A DNA stretch of 64,000 bases, taken from NCBI GenBank assembly GCA_025201375.1, contig JAIWZP010000058.1, positions 1 to 64,000 of the forward strand. The letters are read 5' to 3'. Source of the DNA: Gongronella butleri (lineage: Eukaryota; Mucoromycota; Mucoromycetes; Mucorales; Cunninghamellaceae). Both the position numbers and the translations under genes were made by a program. Below are positions 43,193 through 54,191 of this stretch, one piece after another. The notes under the pieces are model-generated. The model searched no databases. It worked only from the letters and a program-made list of their open reading frames with translations, and had not been told where the DNA came from. How positions within the stretch are numbered: the first letter of the stretch is position 1; every line of letters starts with the position of its first letter.

Positions 43193-45297
43193 ATGGATTC
43201 ATCAGTCGTCACAAAGAAAGCGAGCGACATCGATAGCCGATCACCACTGCGGGAAGAGTCTGGCCAGCAAGAGGAATCGACCTCTGCGCAGGCGAGCACG
43301 GGCGACGTGCGATCGGCAGTCAGCACGGAGAAGAAGCAGCGTCCTGAGCCCACCGTTCGCGAGGGCCTGATCGCCATTGTAAAGTCGTCGTGGATCAACC
43401 CATTGGTGATCTTTATTCCCTTTGGCATTGCCTCGCATTTCGTCTGGAGCCCCACCATCACCTTTATCCTCAACTTTATCGCCATCGTCCCTCTCGCCAA
43501 GCTGCTCGGCTTTGCCACTGAAGATATTTCGCTGCGAACGGGCGAGGTAAAAAGCGAAAAAAGCGAAAAAAAAAAAAAAAGAGGACTTGGTGCTGCTGGT
43601 CGCCTGCTCCCGGCCGCCTGATGTGTTTCCCACTTGCGATTCGGGGGCGCGGTCCCGCCTGAAATGCCACTAGCCACGCCCTGGCGTGTGGTTATTGCCT
43701 TTTTTAGAGGCTTTTCAGAGTTCAATGGGCATCGTCTCTTGTGTCGCCAAAGTTATTGACCGAACTTTCTGCAATTTCCACGCGTAGATCATTGGAGGTC
43801 TTTTGAACGCTTCATTTGGCAATGCCGTCGAGCTCATCATCAGCGTCATCAGTCTCACTCAGAACCTCGTTGTCGTCGTGGTACGTAGACTTAAAAAAAA
43901 AAAAAAAAAAAAAAAGCCCAAGCAATGATCTCACTTTTTTTTTTTTTGGTATTTGTAGCAAGCGAGCATGCTTGGCTCCATCCTGTCCAACCTGCTTCTT
44001 GTGCTAGGCATGTGTTTCTGGGTCGGCGGTTACAGATTTAAGGAGCAATCGTTCAATGTCACAGCTGCACAGACGTCCGCGTCGTTACTTTTCATCGCGA
44101 CGGCCTCATTGCTGCTGCCTGCCGCCTTTTACGGCTCCACGACGTCCGCCGAAAAAGCGTCCGTCGTTAATGCCGATATTCTGATCATTTCACGCTCCAC
44201 ATCCGTCATTTTGCTCGTCATCTACATTTCGTATCTCTGGTTCCAGGTACACACGCCGCATCACCATCTCTCAGGGACGCATTGCTGACTTTTTTTAATT
44301 CTTTACGCGACGTTCCTAGTTGCGCACGCACAAGCACCTCGTAAGAAGAAAAAAAACGCGACGGACATAGCTAACGCCAGCCGAATAGTTTATGGAAGAA
44401 GCCGCGATTGAAGAGCGCAAGGTGATTCGCAGCTACTCATTCTTGAGCAACAATGACCCCGAACAAGCTGCTAATATGCAAGAAGAAGACGATGACGCGG
44501 AATATCCCATGATGCCCTTGTGGATGTCCATTGGACTGTAAGCAAAATCGATGCAAATGATAGTCAAAAAGACGCGCCACTTACACGCATGCACACGGCA
44601 TCGGCTTCTTTTTGTCTCAGGTTGCTTGTCATCACGGCTTTGGTTGCCGTCTGTGCTGAGTTCCTTGTGAGCGCCATTGAGGCTGTCACTAAGCAATGGG
44701 GCATCACTGAAACGTTTGTGGGGCTCATCCTGTTGCCCATTGTTGGGTACGTGCGACAAACAAAGAGCGGGGCCATGGGTGCTCAATGGACACAATGAGG
44801 CTCATCCTCTTTGTCTTTGTTTTTTTTTTCTTTTTTTTTTTTTTTTTTTTTTTGCAGCAATGCGGCCGAGCATGTGACCGCGGTCACCGTGGCTTACAAA
44901 AACAAGATGGACCTCGCACTCGGCGTCGCCGTGGGCAGCAGCATGCAAATTGCCCTCTTGGTCACACCCCTGATGGTCATCATTGGCTGGGGCATCGGTG
45001 TCGACATGAGCCTTTACTTCAACATTTACGAGACAGCCGTCATGTTCATCGCAGTCATCATGGTCAACTACTTGATCATGGACGGAAAGAGCAATTGGCT
45101 CGAGGGTAAGCCAAAAAAGAAAAAAGAAAGAAAAAAAAAGCCAAAAATCATGCAAATTGCGCGTGACGCGCCGCGACACGTCTGACTTTCTTCCATTTTT
45201 ACCCCAGGTTTCATGCTCTTCGCTATTTATCTGATCATTGCCATTTCATGTAAATAGAAAAAAAAAGCTAGAAAAATGAGGGATTGGTCGTCTCAAC

Positions 45298-45328
<31 letters not shown>

Positions 45329-45419
45329 GTTCTTAGTCTATTATTACCCGGATAAGGCGGCCAGCGTTGGCGTGCCTGGAGCAGGCAACACGACGGCGGC
45401 CTTTGCAATCGGCCATTAA
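43193..45419 (+). CDS. Vacuolar Ca2+/H+ antiporter, CAX/Vcx1 family
   Basis: Nine exons: 43193-43546, 43788-43880, 43959-44246, 44320-44340, 44389-44537, 44621-44746, 44858-45105, 45208-45249, 45337-45419; phases agree; 467 aa. Exchanges vacuolar protons for cytosolic Ca2+. The two cation-binding alpha repeats are clear: [21 protein letters not shown] (first GNAVE, rebuilt after intron 1) and [22 protein letters not shown] (GNAAEH, rebuilt across intron 6). Other TM segments include [34 protein letters not shown] and [16 protein letters not shown]. An acidic loop (EEDDDAEYP) lies between the halves, as in other CAX proteins. The gene contains a 21-nt exon (44320-44340). Confidence 0.95.
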
Positions 45420-45552
45420 TGACTCATTTGTGAGCCATGTGATTCTTAGACGCCTTCCGCCTTTCATTTTTATTTTAACATGTATCCATTGTATAAATGA
45501 AAACGTGCATTGTACCATACTACAGAGAATTAATAATAAAAAAATTTGATTT

Positions 45553-45902
45553 TTAAGCACGTAGAGATGCGTCATCAGCGATTTTGTCGGAGTCGAGGTC
45601 AAAATCATGCATGTGGGGATCAGAATGACAATTTTCGCAGGAGGCTGCATATTCATCGACAAGCAGCTTGGACCAAATGCGGCGTCTCTTCTTGGGCAGA
45701 TTGGTGAGCCGATGAGTTTCCTTGCGTGTCATGTCACGATCATCCGTCAGAGAGCGCGAAATCCGTCGCGTCGGCTCAAGAAGGCAATTCTGGCCCGTGA
45801 TTCCAAAAGGCGTGTCGTTTGATTTCACGGGGAAAACACACCGGAATAAAGTTTAGCAAGAAAATGTCAAAAAGGGGGGCGGGGGTTAGGCTCGACGCCA
45901 TT
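45553..45902 (-). CDS. Small unrecognised protein, uncertain gene model
   Basis: An open frame on the minus strand has codon use like the neighbouring genes and ends ...DKIADDASLRA at 45,553. The shortest model starts at the ATG at 45,732 (59 aa, MTRKETHRLTN). A longer spliced model starts at about 45,902 (MASSLTPAP) and removes a 52-nt GT-AG intron, giving about 92 aa; both frames are consistent. The sequence holds a basic PKKRRR cluster (possible nuclear signal) followed by a CENC pair and an acidic tail. I do not recognise the family. Convergent with the CAX gene and divergent from the nitronate monooxygenase gene. Confidence 0.4.
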
Positions 45903-45952
45903 TTCTTTCGCTCTTTTACTCACGCTTTCTTTGACCTCTCCTTTCTATTGCC

Positions 45953-47125
45953 ATGGCGTGGGCTGAAACTCGACTGACTCGTGCTCTTGGCCTCAAGTTG
46001 CCCTTGATATCCGGTCCTATGGCTGGCCACACCACCGTTGCGCTTGCGTCGCAAGTGAGCAACGCCGGCGGGCTGGGCTCGCTTGGTGCGGCCTTTCTCC
46101 CGGCGGACGCACTCCGAGAGACAATTCGCGATATCAAGGCTCAGACGTCGCGCCCTTTTGCCGTCAATCTCTTTTGCCGCATGCAGGCGGCGCCCACACA
46201 GGCGGAATTGCAAGCAACATACCCGAGTGACGAGAAATTGGCGGCCATTCGCGGCAAGCTCGGGATCGCTGCGCCTCAGCAGGTGACGTTGCGATCGCCG
46301 CCCCTGGAGGATCAGGTCCAGGTTGTGTTGGATGAGGGCGTGCCCGTGGTTTCGTATACATTTGGGTATTTGCCGCAGGAGATGGCGCGCGCGCTCAAGG
46401 CCAAGGGTGTGTACTTGATGGGCACGGCCACCACCGTGGCGGAAGCACTCGTGCTTGCTGGCGCGTCGCCCGACGATCGCAAGGTCGATTGCGTGATTGC
46501 GCAAGGCTGGGAGGCCGGTGGCCACCGTGGCAGCTTTTTGCCCACGACCACGCCACCAACCGACGACCAGGACAAATTGGAGCACAGTCAGCAGCCGACG
46601 CTCAAACTCGCGCGGGCTGTGCGTGCCGCGCTGCGCGACCGAGACGACATTGCCATCGTGGCAGCGGGCGGTATTTCCAATGCCGAGGATGCCGCGGCTT
46701 TTCTCGCTCCAGGCGCTAATGATGGCAGCTCAGCTCCAGTGGACGGCTTGGTCTTGGGCACCCTGTTCATGGTGTCGTCGACGTCGGGCACGCCTCCATT
46801 GCACCGTGAGGCATTGATGCGCGACACACAGCCGACAAAGGTTTCGCGCGGCATGACTGGCCGCTTTGCACGCGGCATTCCTAACGAACTCATGCGCACC
46901 TTTGACGATGCCCCAGATTTGCCCTCGTACGACATTCATAGCTCAAAGACGAAAGATATTATCGCGCATGCCAATCAAAACAGCATTTCCGACTATATGC
47001 TACTCTTGAGTGGCGACAAGCACCTCGACGCTGCAAAGTACACCGAAAACAGTACCCTGAGCGCCGAACAGGTCATGAACAAGCTCTCCAACGACCTGCA
47101 CACTCTTCTTGACAAAGCCAAATAA
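45953..47125 (+). CDS. Nitronate monooxygenase (2-nitropropane dioxygenase family)
   Basis: Intronless, 390 aa. FMN-dependent TIM-barrel enzyme that oxidises nitronates such as propionate-3-nitronate. Visible motifs: LPLISGPMAGHTTVALASQVSNAGGLGSLGAAF at the N-terminus (the PM.G...P.LA..VSNAGGLG block, in which this protein has MAGHTTVALA), VSYTFGY, GTATTVAEA, AQGWEAGGHRGSF (the E.GGH.G FMN-phosphate motif) and IVAAGGISNAEDAAAFLA. The length and motif order fit the class I fungal/bacterial enzymes. Being the only sizeable intronless enzyme gene besides VTC in an intron-rich region, it might be of bacterial origin or retro-derived; composition is not obviously different. Confidence 0.92.
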   Translation: MAWAETRLTRALGLKLPLISGPMAGHTTVALASQVSNAGGLGSLGAAFLPADALRETIRDIKAQTSRPFAVNLFCRMQAAPTQAELQATYPSDEKLAAIRGKLGIAAPQQVTLRSPPLEDQVQVVLDEGVPVVSYTFGYLPQEMARALKAKGVYLMGTATTVAEALVLAGASPDDRKVDCVIAQGWEAGGHRGSFLPTTTPPTDDQDKLEHSQQPTLKLARAVRAALRDRDDIAIVAAGGISNAEDAAAFLAPGANDGSSAPVDGLVLGTLFMVSSTSGTPPLHREALMRDTQPTKVSRGMTGRFARGIPNELMRTFDDAPDLPSYDIHSSKTKDIIAHANQNSISDYMLLLSGDKHLDAAKYTENSTLSAEQVMNKLSNDLHTLLDKAK

Positions 47126-47329
47126 AAATAAAAACTAAAGTGAATTTACCGTATCCTACTGACTTTTTATGACCAGAAGCATCTGCTTTTTGCAATTTGC
47201 CTGATGCTTTCGCTGCTCCAAGCACAGCACTAGAGCATTCGACGTAAGATTTTTGTTTTTACCGAGCTCACCTTCGAGCATATCATCAAGTGCCCGAGAA
47301 ATTGCACAAAAAAAAAAAGAATGATTCAC

Positions 47330-49230
47330 ACGTTTCGGATTTTATGTTTTACTGAATACACTGCAAAATAAGCGCCTGATCTGTTCAAATTTCAATCTCA
47401 ATGGACAAAAACCGGTGCGCGCTGTCATTTCAATATCTGAAGCACCGCGCTACAGTACACTGCACAAAAGCGTACACATTTCCCTTTTAAAAACCAATGA
47501 GCATGTTTTTCTGACTTTGCCAGCAGCCTGCTGTGCTTCCAGAATTTTTTTTTACAACCTACTTGCCCGCCAATGAAAAATGCGCCACGGCATAAACTCT
47601 GGTCCAGTGCTCAAGACGACCGCGCCCGATTTTTTTTTGGATTCGAAAATGCCAAAAACCTCCTATTTGTACTATTTTGCATTCATCTGTCCATCTGAAT
47701 GGTTGACCCCGCTCAAAAATAGCTGCATCGCATTCAGCGCAAAATTTGCAACGAAAAAGCTTAAACCTCCAAGGCGCTACGACCACTTTATTGAAAATTT
47801 CAGGGGTCACTCAGGGGTCACACATTTCAATCTCAGAAAATGCCAAATTTGGAAAATTTCGAACTCCGAGTGATCAATGCATCCCAAACAGGTATCTTCG
47901 ACAATTTGTTATTGGCAGACAAAATGACAGGTCGCCCCGACTTTTTTCGTAAAAAACCCAAAGAGTGACGCATGAACGGCGATCGACTGAGAAAAGTGCC
48001 TACTTTGGCGCGAATTTTTTGCAAAAGTTTAAGGTTTGACACTTCCAAATTAAGGTGGTGGATGGATTGCATGGAATTTTTATTTTTTTACTTTTTTCAT
48101 TTTCTGTTTTGCACTCTTTTATGCACTGATGAGTGGGCTGTCGCCTGGTGAAATGTAGACCGTGGTGTCACGATCCAATTCGTGAGCATTGTCCACAGCT
48201 CTTTTTTTTGGGGACAAACAAGGGAGTTTTATTATTGTAGCGGCAAGAGGGGGGTTCAGAGGAGGAGAAACGGTGTTGAAAGGGTAAAGAAAAAAAAGAA
48301 AAGAAAAAAAAGGGGAAAAAAAGGAAAGAGGCGGGTCTTTTATGTGCGACAAGGCCAATTGGTCTGCAGCCTTGGCGCACAGACAGATCGAGATTCCAGC
48401 GGCGCAGCAAAAGGAGAAAAAGCGGGGCAAAGGAGAAGATCGGCCATTGCTCGATGGGGAGAGCAGCTACAAACTTGTGAGAGAAGAGTGCGTTTGAAAG
48501 CTACTACGAGCCAAACCATGGCCAGATGATGGTGTTGGAATTGGGCTGCGGCCAAAGGAAAAGAGAAGGACTGGAAACAAAAAGGAACGAAAGGGAGCAA
48601 GAAAAAAAAAAGAGTTGTGGACAATGCTCACGAATTGGATCGTGACAGACCGATGCAAAAAATTAAAACCCAAGCTACTGTTGTAGCGCGTGCAAGGCAT
48701 CCCATTAGATGCTCTGCCCCCCTGTTTGTTCGTAAAATTGCAATCAAAATCAGGGGTCGACTAGTCCGTTGTCGAACAAACCGCGATCAAAGATTTTGAT
48801 GTACTGTACGTACCGTAATACTGTAAAAAAGTGAATTTTCTCTGCGAGTTTTTGCCATCCATCGGTGAAACTGGTCTCATTCGATACTGTAGAGATGCAA
48901 CAGGAGTTTTACTGACACGTTAAAAGCGCCATGTGTTGTCCAATCCGCTGCCGAGAACATCGAAGTTGAAAATTTTTGTAATGTTTGAACGGTTTTCACT
49001 AGCGTTCAAAGATCACGCATCGGGCAACAAAACATAGCATTCTGGAAATGACATCCGAGCATGTGCTCTCTTTTGAATGTTGTTGCCAGTTTCACGGCGA
49101 TCCACTTGAAGTACTGTATTAATTAAGAGAGCCATTGCTGAATTTGTGAAAATATCGATATCATACTGTACGGTACAGTACAGTAATTTGTTGGATTCAT
49201 CATTCATCTGTAGTACTGTATGATACTGTA
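47330..49230 (+). repeat. Dispersed repeat family A, copy 3 (most complete, interrupted by a TIR element)
   Basis: Matches copy 1 through tttgccagcagcctgctg, tacaacctacttgcccgccaatgaaaa, gcataaactctgg, ctatttgtactattttgcattcatct, gcgcaaaatttgcaac, caggggtcactcaggggtcac, gatcaatgcatc.caaacaggta and tgacgcatgaac.gcgatcgactgagaaaa, then resumes after the insertion with gatgcaaaaa..aaacccaagc and catcccattagatgctctg. The downstream portion (about 48,800-49,200) aligns with copy 4. Confidence 0.75.
48166..48647. mobile_element. Nested TIR element (MITE-like, 482 bp) inserted in repeat A copy 3
   Basis: Terminal inverted repeats of about 36 bp (left begins TGTCACGATCCAATTCGTGA; right is its reverse complement with one mismatch near the inner end). 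Flanking 8-mers gaccgtgg and gaccgatg agree at 6 of 8 positions, and copy 1 of repeat A carries the uninterrupted site gaccgatg at 10,680-10,687. The interior is low complexity with no transposase. Confidence 0.75.
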
Positions 49231-50190
49231 TGATACGTAGTACTGTAAACTGTACAGTATCAACAATCCGTAAAAAATCAAACGAATGTTGTTGTTGATG
49301 ATGAAGACTTCATTCGCGAACAATGTTCGTAAAAAAATCAAACGAACTACTGTACTGTACAGTACTGTACTACTACGTTGTTGTAAAGACTTGCGAATGT
49401 TCGTAAAAAATCAAACGAACAACATTACTGTACTTATTACAGTAGTTGTGAAAAAGACTTTGCGAACAACAACGTTCTTCGTACAGTAGTACTGTACATA
49501 CTGTATATATAGTAGTACAGTATTGGTACAGTATGTAAAAAAAACCAAAAGAACAACATTGTGAAGACTTCGCGAACAACGTTGTTCGTAAAAAAAAAAA
49601 TCAGCAAACGAATAATAACGTTGTTGTTGTGAAGTCTTTGCGAACAACAACGCACGTTCGTAAAAAAAATCGAACAAATACTGTAATGTTGTGATGACTT
49701 CACGAACAACGTAATGTACTTCGTGAAAAATCAAACGAATAACGTTGTTGTGTAGACTTTGCGAACAGCGTACTTAGAGAAAAATCAAACGAATAACAAC
49801 AACGTTGTTGTGAAGACTTCGGCGATCGGGCAAGTCTTTTTGTTCAAAATTTGTCTAATTGTTTAAAACACGTCTAGATAATCATTTGCAAACCAATTGA
49901 TTACGTAATCGGGACCGAAGCAAAGACACGGGTATAAGGCCACAGTGTCTTCCCGGGAGACAATGTTCAGTGCAATTAAAAAGACTTTAAAGGCATACAT
50001 GTCCTATAAAATAAATGTTGATCTATCATACTAAGCACAGGCAACCAATTATGACCGACCTCCTTCGCAGCAAACAACGTTCGTAAAAAAAAATCGAACA
50101 AACAACAACAACTTTGTGAAGATTTCTTCACGAACACGGTTCTTGCTTTGTAAAAAAAACTTAAAAGAACCTTGCTGGCTGGTAAATAAT
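49170..50190. repeat. Degenerate tandem array of (GAAGACTT..GCGAACAACGTTGTTCG..AAAAATCAAACGAA) units
   Basis: About 12-15 imperfect units of roughly 50-70 bp between 49,270 and 49,830, plus a scattered continuation to about 50,190. Each unit combines a GAAGACTTxGCGAAC element, an ACGTTGTTCG palindromic core and AAAAATCAAACGAA. The stretch just before it (49,170-49,260) and several joints consist of gtactgtacagtac-type palindromes. No ORF; not CRISPR-like because unit and spacer lengths vary and spacers are repeats themselves. Confidence 0.75.
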
Positions 50191-50749
50191 CAGCGAACGT
50201 TCTTCGTCTGTCGCATAGAGAAGCGCGCGCATACAACAGTAAAATATTGTTTGGCGCACCTGGTGGTGGGTTTTACTAGCAAATACGAATTTGGTGATTT
50301 CTCGGGACCGAGTGATCCGATTCGTGAACAAAATTAACACCGTTCGAGAATCATGTTTACTATTACAGTAAATGGTCCAAATTTGGGGCCACAGGCCAGA
50401 TGAGCAAGTTTCTGATGAAGCACCAGTATCATAGGCGTAAATGGGGTAAATTCACCGGCATTTGATCTTGTACGGCGGCAACGGCTGAGTGTCTCGACGC
50501 GTGAGACACCTCAAACGAATCAGCGGGCAAACGCGGTATCATAAAAGCGCTTATGGTTTGAGGACACGAGTTCTTGGCGAGTTAGCTTTCAAAGGTCGTT
50601 TTGATTTTGGTTTGGCCCTGATTTTACGCGAAACGACTTTTCTCAGGACTAAGTAACCCGAAATTCGAAAAAACGTGACATCGTCGGATTTTGGTGTTCA
50701 GCATCCTCTAGCTCAAATATAGAAGGCGTTGAACAAGATCCAGAGGACG

Positions 50750-51240
50750 CGCTCTGCAAAAATGAAGCGATGGCTGATGCAAAATGTTCATTCAAACCCA
50801 AGCAAGGGCGCTACAAGTCATCCCAATAGATGTTTTGCCCGCCCCTTGCTTGTTATCATAGTAAATATGGAATAAAAGTCGGGGGTCAACTAGACCGTTG
50901 CCGAGCAAATCCCCATTAACGAAATTGTCGAAAAAACGTGTTTTATCTCTCAGTTTTGTTCGGGCCGCGTTGAAAATAGTCTCATCCGACAGAGATTCAC
51001 CGCCTGAATTTGACGCGTTAAAAGCGTGATGGGTCGTTTTGTTTGTTGCCAAGAAAATTGTGTTTGAAAATCAATCCAATGTTTGTTCGACTCTTGCAAG
51101 CGTGCAAAGTTCATCCATCGGGCGAGAAAACATTCAGAAAATGACGCACCAGCTCGTCTCATTCGAACAGTACCAATTTCATCACGATCGAAGAACTATT
51201 TGACAGGCTAGTGCTGCATTTTCGAAAATATCAAAGTTTT
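50750..51240 (+). repeat. Dispersed repeat family A, copy 4 (3' half)
   Basis: Aligns with 48,650-49,150: gatgcaaaa, aaacccaagc, catcccaatagatg, gggtc.actag.ccgttg.cgagcaaa, gtctcat.cga, ttgacgcgttaaaagcg, caaagttcatccatcgggc. No coding capacity. Confidence 0.65.
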
Positions 51241-51703
51241 TGATTAATCTGCACAACGCACCAGTGTCGGCCACTGTTTTTTCTTGGGTTCTTGCAGCTG
51301 TGTATCGAACTTTTATTTTCGTTAAACCAGCGCGCCGTGTTTTGTCCTGGTCGCTCGGCAACGAACAAATTGCAAGTTTTGTGAAGCAAGAAATGAATAT
51401 ATTTGGCCTATCATTGAATCGACTCTGGATTTTTTATTTTTTTTTTTCCAGAGAAAAGGGTGCTTTTTTTCCTAGAGCAAATCAAGTATAGACGAGAGTA
51501 TTGTTGGTGGTGAAATGTTGAAAAAATTGAAAATTATCACAAACGCGTGCACAGAAGCAGGGAAATGCTGGGGGACGCCTGGACCGGCCATTTGCAAGGG
51601 GGGCGGGCGCAGCCCAATGCGCCAGAAAATAGCGCCCTTGTTTTGACGTCCGCCAGACTTGTTTTCTTTGTTCTTTCTGCTGTTTTTTTTCTTTTTTGTC
51701 ACA

Positions 51704-52089
51704 ATGTCCCCTCCTCCGTCCGAGAAACCCCCTTCACGCGAGCAGCGCAAAAAATGCTGGAAGCTACGTGACGAATATTTTGCCTGTCTTGATAGTCTGA
51801 ATATCATTGATCCCGTCATTGTGGAAAAAACGCCTGATCGGGCACCGTCATGCCTCGACAAGAAGAAGCACTATGAGGACGCCTGCATGGCTAGCTGGGT
51901 AAGACGACCACGCGTGCCACAAAATGTTGCTCTCGCGCTCGTGCACGCGATTGTGCTCATAATTGCTGATGTTTTATCATTTTATTTCCTTTTTTTTAGG
52001 TGGAGTACTTTAACAAGCGCCGCGTGTTGGACGAACGGCAAAAGCAATACCTCAAGCTGTCCGAACAGCAATCGGGCAAGCAGGCTTGA
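51704..52089 (+). CDS. Cytochrome c oxidase assembly factor COA6-like
   Basis: Two exons, 51704-51898 and 52000-52089, phase 0, 94 aa. Intermembrane-space CHCH protein that helps copper delivery to Cox2. It has the COA6 pattern CWKLRDEYFAC (Cx9C) and CLDKKKHYEDAC (Cx10C), followed by ASWVEYFNKRR across the intron and a short charged tail. The RKKCW.LRDEYF.CLD block and the length are typical of COA6 rather than COX6B. No cleavable presequence, as expected for Mia40-dependent import. Confidence 0.93.
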
Positions 52090-52247
52090 GCCCTAGATCC
52101 CCCCTCCCTCTTATTTTCTCTGCCAAAATACAAAAATATACATAGAATAGATCAGAATTCTGGTTTTTATTGGGATTCAGAGAGGGAAAGCGGATAGAGT
52201 GGAAAGATGGGGGCAAAAAAAGGACTGAAGAAGTGCTTTAACGCGTC

Positions 52248-53583
52248 TCAATTCTCAGGGCTTGGGGATCGTCGTGGAGAAATGGAGCGATGAGCGCTTG
52301 GGGAGCGCGAAGAGGCGCGCACGGGTGGGGGCGACGGCGAGCGCGACGAGCGGCGCGTGTTGGACATGGGGCGCGAGTTGTACGCGTGCTCATCATCGCG
52401 GGGAGGCGGCAGGGGCGAGCGTGATCGCGACGACGCGGGGCGACGCGCGTACATGTGAGGAGGAGGGGGCGAACGGCCACGAGGAGGGCCGTAGTGATGA
52501 GGAGGAGGTGGGGCGTGGTGATGATGATGATGGGGAGGAGGAGGGGGTCCGCGATGGTAGCGGCCATAGGGCGAACGGCTGCGGCTGCGACCATAGCCGT
52601 GGTGACGATAGCCAGGGCTTGGCGATCGGTAGCGACGAGGAGGGGGAGGCGAGCGGTCAAAGCGCCAATGGGGACTGGGCGCGTTCTTGGCCCACTTTAG
52701 AAAAAAAAAAGAGGGTCAGCGCGTTCAATTGGCGTGCATTTGAATTTTTTACTCTTTGCCCAATGACATACCTGGACGCTGATGCGGTAGCCATCAATGT
52801 GGCGGTTATGCATATCGCTATGGGCCTCTTCGGCATCGCGAGGATCTTCGAATTCCACAAAAGCAAAACTAAAATGCAAAAGAATGAGCACAATGAGATC
52901 AATTTGTATGATTGGGGCTGGTTTTCTTACGGCACGGCCTTGTGGCTCTTTGGTGCAGGAATGTCACAACGTATCAATGGGCCAAATCTACCAAAAAAAA
53001 AAAAAGGGAGTCAGCTGCCATGGTAACCAAGCAAGCACCAGGGAAAAAAGATCGCGGGGAAAAGAGAAGGACCCAAGGGAGTGGATGAAGATGATGAAAT
53101 TGTCAGGAGAAAAGGGCCGAGAGAGAAAGGAAACAGATGCAATTGGGGCGAGGGGAGGGGAATGGATGGCTACCGAGGCAATCACAAGAGAACAAGTTGG
53201 ACGCGCTCGGAAAGATGTAATAATTTTAGGTGTAGGGTCGCGAGGATCGTCCTTTTTGAATTCTTTTTCGTAGCTCGTGAGGCTGTGCTGCAGGTGAGAA
53301 CGGAAAGACGCGTCTCATCTCAGTGCATCGATCTCGCGTTTCGTCTCGTGTGCAACTCGAAGAAGAGCAAGGGCCGTCCCATAGAGCGACAAAAAGGCAA
53401 GAAAAAAAAAAAAAAAAAAGAGGAAAGAGGGGGCAAAAGGGAATAGAGTCGACGTCGGTCCGTCGAGGGGGGAGGCTGCGTACGTCCCGTGGTTGGTCGG
53501 TCTATTTACCTTTCAAACTCGTACGCCAAGTCTCGCGCACGCAAATGTGAGCTGAAGCCGGCTACGTGAAGTGTCGCTTGCAT
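52248..53583 (-). CDS. SR-type splicing factor: N-terminal RRM and C-terminal RS/Pro/His-rich tail
   Basis: Four exons: 53583-53510, 52987-52931, 52868-52772, 52694-52248; 224 aa. The RRM starts MQATLHVAGFSSHLRARDLAYEFE, then [45 protein letters not shown] and ISVQWAK. The RNP motifs are LHVAGF (RNP2-like) and PFAFVEFED (RNP1-like); residues LIRCDIP are those of the Srsf/Srp family. The tail is rich in SRSRSP dipeptides with long Pro and His runs. The first intron is 522 nt, by far the longest in this gene set, a common feature of autoregulated SR genes, though no regulation is shown here. Confidence 0.88.
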
Positions 53584-54191
53584 AGCTGTTCGTGGTGGTT
53601 GGCTGGGAATAGAAACAGAAAGAAAAAAGAAGAACAAAAAGAGGGGCAAAAAAAAATAGACGCTGGTTTTTTAGTGTGTTTTGGGCGCACAATTGGTGAG
53701 GCCGGACCGCCGGACTGTCTCACCGGTCGAAAGAAAAAGCGGAAAAACAGCGCCCCTCCCACATCTGAGATCCATTGGATGTCTCATGTCCGCAGGAAGG
53801 TGAGATGCCCTGATCACATGGAGTAAAAAAGGGTCGTGTTCTTGCGGATGATTAAAAAAGTCAAAAAAAGACGCGTTTGTTGCATGGATACGGCAATCCT
53901 GGCTCGTGCCCAAGCCCTAGCCCTGGCTGCCGAATGTCGGGGAGTATGGAGAGACGTGAGGTGATCTTTTGTGGTTTCAGACGCATCATCGAGAGTCAGC
54001 AGCAGGGGAAATCAGCCAATGACAGGCGTTGGATGGGCAATTTGAGTGCAAAATGCGATGGCAACAATGGCGCCATCGACTATCAGCCAATCTGAACCTT
54101 TAAATCGCCCTTTTTTGCCACTGGCGATACTTTTTTTTCCTTCTTTACTCTTTCTTTTCCCTTGTTTACCTTTTCCTTTTTCCCTTCCGCT
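53584..54191. promoter_or_regulatory. Divergent promoter region (SR factor / sulfide:quinone oxidoreductase)
   Basis: About 600 bp between two divergent start codons; pyrimidine-rich leader immediately before 54,192. No TATA box or ORF supported. Confidence 0.45.

Noticed and set aside
48340..48624. ORFs inside the nested TIR element
   Set aside because: Phe/Ser/Pro-rich translations of low-complexity sequence, with no transposase motif.
49170..50190. CRISPR array
   Set aside because: Eukaryotic context, unit length and spacing vary, and spacers are themselves repeats.
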